DNA of 7,147 bases from an archaeon (GTDB lineage Archaea > Micrarchaeota > Micrarchaeia > Norongarragalinales > SBBD01): assembly GCA_005239845.1 (NCBI GenBank), contig SBBD01000092.1, positions 1-7,147 on the forward strand. Reading direction: 5' to 3'. Position 1 is the stretch's first letter; the number at the start of each line of letters is the position of its first letter. The notes beneath the pieces are model-generated. The model was not told the origin of the DNA, did no database searches, and saw only the letters and a program-made list of their open reading frames with translations. The translations under genes and the position numbers were made by a program. Positions 4,768 to 7,147 of this stretch are shown one piece after another.

Positions 4768-7147
4768 TCATTTCTTGCCCTTGACTTTCAAGTGCCTGCT
4801 TGGCTTTCGGCTGGGAACTAGCGGGTTGAAAGGCTCGGCGTTTTCGGAAGAACGGGAAAGGGAAGGAGTTGAAGAGGAAGTAAGAGAAGAACGCAGGTTA
4901 AGAGTGGGCATAGGGGCAAGAGGAGGAGCTGGCCGTTCAGGAACTTTTTTTCCGAGGCGCTGCAAGACCAGCGTGTGCAGGCGCTCGAGGATGGCCTTGC
5001 GGTCTGCCATGAGCACGGCGTCGGAAATGCCTTGCGTGATGAGCAACTGCGCGAAGGGGGAAGGCAAGTCGTAGGGTCTGAGCAGGACGGCTTCCAGTTC
5101 GCCTTTCTGCAGGCGTTCCAGAACGACACTTGCATTCTTCAAGTCCATGTGGTCCTCGAGAATCTCTCGGAACGTTTCCTGCACGACGGGAAAGTTCGCC
5201 AAGCTAGAAGAAATGCCGAACAGCACGTGGGCGCTCATCTGCATCCTCCCCACCGAACGCTTTCTACCCAAATAATTGCGCAAGATCATGAAGGAACGCA
5301 CGGCAACGTCCCTGAACTTGCGCTTGAGAGTTTCCGTTTGCTTGATGGCCTCCCGCGCCTCTTCCTCCAAATCCAAGCGGGCCAGCAAGAACAAGTGCTT
5401 CTTGACGTCCACGTTCACCGCTCGAGAAATGGTGAGCACGAAGCCGTTGTCGTTGAAGGAAATGAGGACGTTGCGGTTGATTTCGTGGGAAATGCGGTGG
5501 GCCAGCGTCTTGCTCAGCACCTCATTGACTCTTCTTCCGAACAAGGAATGGAAGATGAAGTGCCTTCTTCCTTCGGAAAGGAATTCCTCGACTACGAGGC
5601 GCTTGTCGGAGTGGAAGCCGTGGTAGCCCACGAGTTTTAAAAAGCCCATTTGTTCCGCGAAGTAGTTGTAAATGGCCTCTGCGGCATCCGCGTTGCAGGC
5701 ACAATCCTCTTTCAAAAACGTGAGCGCCTCCTCCGGCCCCTTGTTGGCGATGATGGAAGCAAGGGTGCCCCGGAATCTTCCGATGGCGTTCGCAAGGTCA
5801 AAGGAAAGGGGGAGCATTTCCGAAAACCATTGCGGAATCGTTGGGCGCAAGCCCGGCGCCGCCGTGACATAGCACTGCAGGCCTTTTGCATACTCGTACT
5901 GGTACGTCTTGCCGCCCAAAACGAAGCGGTCGTCCTTCTTCAGCTGTTCCAAGAACTCTTCCTCCAGGTTCCCGATGTGGCGCCTGTTCGGCAGCAGATT
6001 CACGCTCACGGAAACGTCGTCGGGAATCGTGCCCACGTTGGTCGCGTAAAGGATGCGGGCCAGTTTTCCGCGCCGTCCAAACGCGTTCTTTTCCTCGTCG
6101 AACCATATCTTGCCGTAGACCCGGTATTTTTCGAGCTGACCGAAAGCTCCCGAAAGAAAACGCAAAACGTTCAAGAAAGAATCACGGGACAAGGAAGAAT
6201 AGCACGCACTTCGTCTTACCAACCTTAACGCCTCGTCCACATCCCACTCCTTCTCGATGGCCATCCCCACCACGTGTTGCGAGAGTACGTCCAAACAATT
6301 GCGGGGAATCTGCACACGATCAATATGCCCCTTTTTTGCCTCGCTTAACATGACGCCGACTTCCACGGCATCATCCCGGTCCAGCGCGATGAGCTTGCTT
6401 TCGGAAATCTTGTAGATGTCGTGCCCGCTCCTTCCCGTGCGCTGCAAGGCACGCGCCACGCTCTTTGGGGACCCCACCTGCACCACCAAATCGATGTAGC
6501 CGATGTCAATCCCCAACTCGAGGCTCGTGGAACAGACGACGGCCTTCAATTCCCCGCGCTTCAGTTTGTCCTCCACGCCCCGCCGTTCTTCCCGGGAAAG
6601 CGAGGAGTGGTGGGCTTCCAAACCCTGCGCGTACGTGCCCGGGAAATAGGTTTTCAAATGGTGCACGATGCGCTCGGTTCCCGAACGCGTGTTCGTGAAC
6701 ACCAGCGTGGTGCGGTGGTTTTGGATGAGCTCGTCCAAAATCTGGTAGGTGCGCTTCTGCAACTCGTCCTGCGTGCAGTAAATGAGGTCGTTCGTCGGGG
6801 AAAGCAGCTGCAGGTCCATCGCTTTCGCGTACTGCGCGTTGACGATGGTGCCGTCGCGGCTTTTCCCATTCTCGAAGCCGACCAGGTATGCCGCCACGTC
6901 TTCCAAGGGGGCGATGGTGGCACTCAATCCGATGCGGGAAAAAGGCGCCGGGTTCATGCGCTGCAGCCGTTCTAGGCTGAGAGACAGATGCACCCCCCTT
7001 TTTGAATTGCACAACTCGTGGATCTCGTCCACGATGACCCACTGCACCTTCTTGAAGTGGCCTATGAACTTGGGGGAAACGAGGATGATGGAGAGCGACT
7101 CGGGCGTCGTAATCAGGATGTGGGGCGGCTTGCGCACCATCTTGGAG
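4768..7147 (-). CDS. lhr: Lhr-type superfamily 2 helicase (5'-partial)
   Basis: An ATP-dependent DNA or RNA-DNA helicase of the Lhr family. The frame is open to the window edge, so the Q motif, Walker A motif I and motif Ia, probably about 110-130 residues, are missing; the ATG at 7140 is internal. Numbering from that Met, visible motifs are TTPESL (11-16), the DEIH box (38-41), SAT (73-75), FTNTRSGTER (148-157), AHHSSLS (176-182), motif V STSLELGIDIG (204-214) and motif VI QRTGRSGH (233-240). After the two RecA domains, the Lhr-specific winged-helix and core region shows NLEEEFLEQL (391-400), PTIPQWFSEMLPLSFDLA (433-450) and FHSLFGRRVNE (530-540). The last 60 residues are a Pro/Ser-rich tail ending in basic residues. 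The gene lies 28 bp upstream of the metallophosphoesterase on the same strand. The Lhr rather than Hel308/Ski2 assignment rests on the DEIH box and the C-terminal motifs. Confidence 0.92.
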   Translation of the reverse strand, partial: SKMVRKPPHILITTPESLSIILVSPKFIGHFKKVQWVIVDEIHELCNSKRGVHLSLSLERLQRMNPAPFSRIGLSATIAPLEDVAAYLVGFENGKSRDGTIVNAQYAKAMDLQLLSPTNDLIYCTQDELQKRTYQILDELIQNHRTTLVFTNTRSGTERIVHHLKTYFPGTYAQGLEAHHSSLSREERRGVEDKLKRGELKAVVCSTSLELGIDIGYIDLVVQVGSPKSVARALQRTGRSGHDIYKISESKLIALDRDDAVEVGVMLSEAKKGHIDRVQIPRNCLDVLSQHVVGMAIEKEWDVDEALRLVRRSACYSSLSRDSFLNVLRFLSGAFGQLEKYRVYGKIWFDEEKNAFGRRGKLARILYATNVGTIPDDVSVSVNLLPNRRHIGNLEEEFLEQLKKDDRFVLGGKTYQYEYAKGLQCYVTAAPGLRPTIPQWFSEMLPLSFDLANAIGRFRGTLASIIANKGPEEALTFLKEDCACNADAAEAIYNYFAEQMGFLKLVGYHGFHSDKRLVVEEFLSEGRRHFIFHSLFGRRVNEVLSKTLAHRISHEINRNVLISFNDNGFVLTISRAVNVDVKKHLFLLARLDLEEEAREAIKQTETLKRKFRDVAVRSFMILRNYLGRKRSVGRMQMSAHVLFGISSSLANFPVVQETFREILEDHMDLKNASVVLERLQKGELEAVLLRPYDLPSPFAQLLITQGISDAVLMADRKAILERLHTLVLQRLGKKVPERPAPPLAPMPTLNLRSSLTSSSTPSLSRSSENAEPFNPLVPSRKPSRHLKVKGKK
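4771..4950 (-). other. Low-complexity Pro/Ser-rich basic tail of the helicase
   Basis: Residues 731-790 switch from folded sequence to a disordered-looking tail: a Pro-rich part (ERPAPPLAPMP), a Ser-rich part (SSLTSSSTPSLSRSS) and a basic end (SRHLKVKGKK). The coding DNA includes a purine tract on the plus strand (4846-4891, only four pyrimidines in 46 bases). The tail may bind nucleic acid or a partner, but that is inference. Confidence 0.6.

Noticed and set aside
4975..6228. Long plus-strand open frames (4975-5640 and 5650-6228) opposite the helicase
   Set aside because: They lie fully antisense to a well-conserved helicase, show no recognisable motifs and have shadow-frame composition rich in His, Gln and Arg.

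Overview
The window looks archaeal. The intergenic regions carry TATA-box promoters. Two of these sit about 26-30 bp upstream of start codons and imply leaderless mRNAs. The metallophosphoesterase is of the archaeal SbcD-related type, and the helicase is an Lhr-type SF2 enzyme. Base composition is moderately GC-rich and genes are packed tightly on both strands. Lineage cannot be fixed from this sequence alone; a DPANN or euryarchaeal origin is plausible. No RNA genes, insertion sequences, CRISPR arrays or other mobile elements are visible.

Layout. (1) 2-1171 (+): 3' part of an ABC-2 type transporter permease, whose extracellular region is a twelve-heptad Arg-Asn-rich coiled coil. (2) 1172-1275: terminator-like T tract, then a promoter overlapped by two TTGG-N4-CCAA sites exactly 22 bp apart. 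(3) 1276-1893 (+): stand-alone LUD-domain protein. (4) 1893-1914: small hairpin shared by two convergent genes. (5) 1911-3329 (-): branched-chain amino acid aminotransferase (IlvE) with an internal insertion and a 96-residue C-terminal extension. (6) 3330-3419: compact divergent promoter region. (7) 3420-4010 (+): unrecognised, strongly basic protein. (8) 4011-4739 (-): metallophosphoesterase, whose stop codon abuts that of gene 7. (9) 4768-7147 (-): Lhr-type helicase, cut off at its N-terminus by the window end.

How genes relate. The helicase and phosphoesterase form a two-gene minus-strand unit with a 28-bp gap, and very probably act together in DNA repair or nucleic acid processing. The permease probably pairs with an ABC ATPase encoded upstream, outside the window. 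The LUD protein and the aminotransferase are convergent single genes with their own promoters and no visible pathway partners here. The best candidates for new biology are the elaborated IlvE, the unknown basic protein, the paired operator sites and the phosphoesterase with an altered motif I. No complete new multi-gene system is evident.
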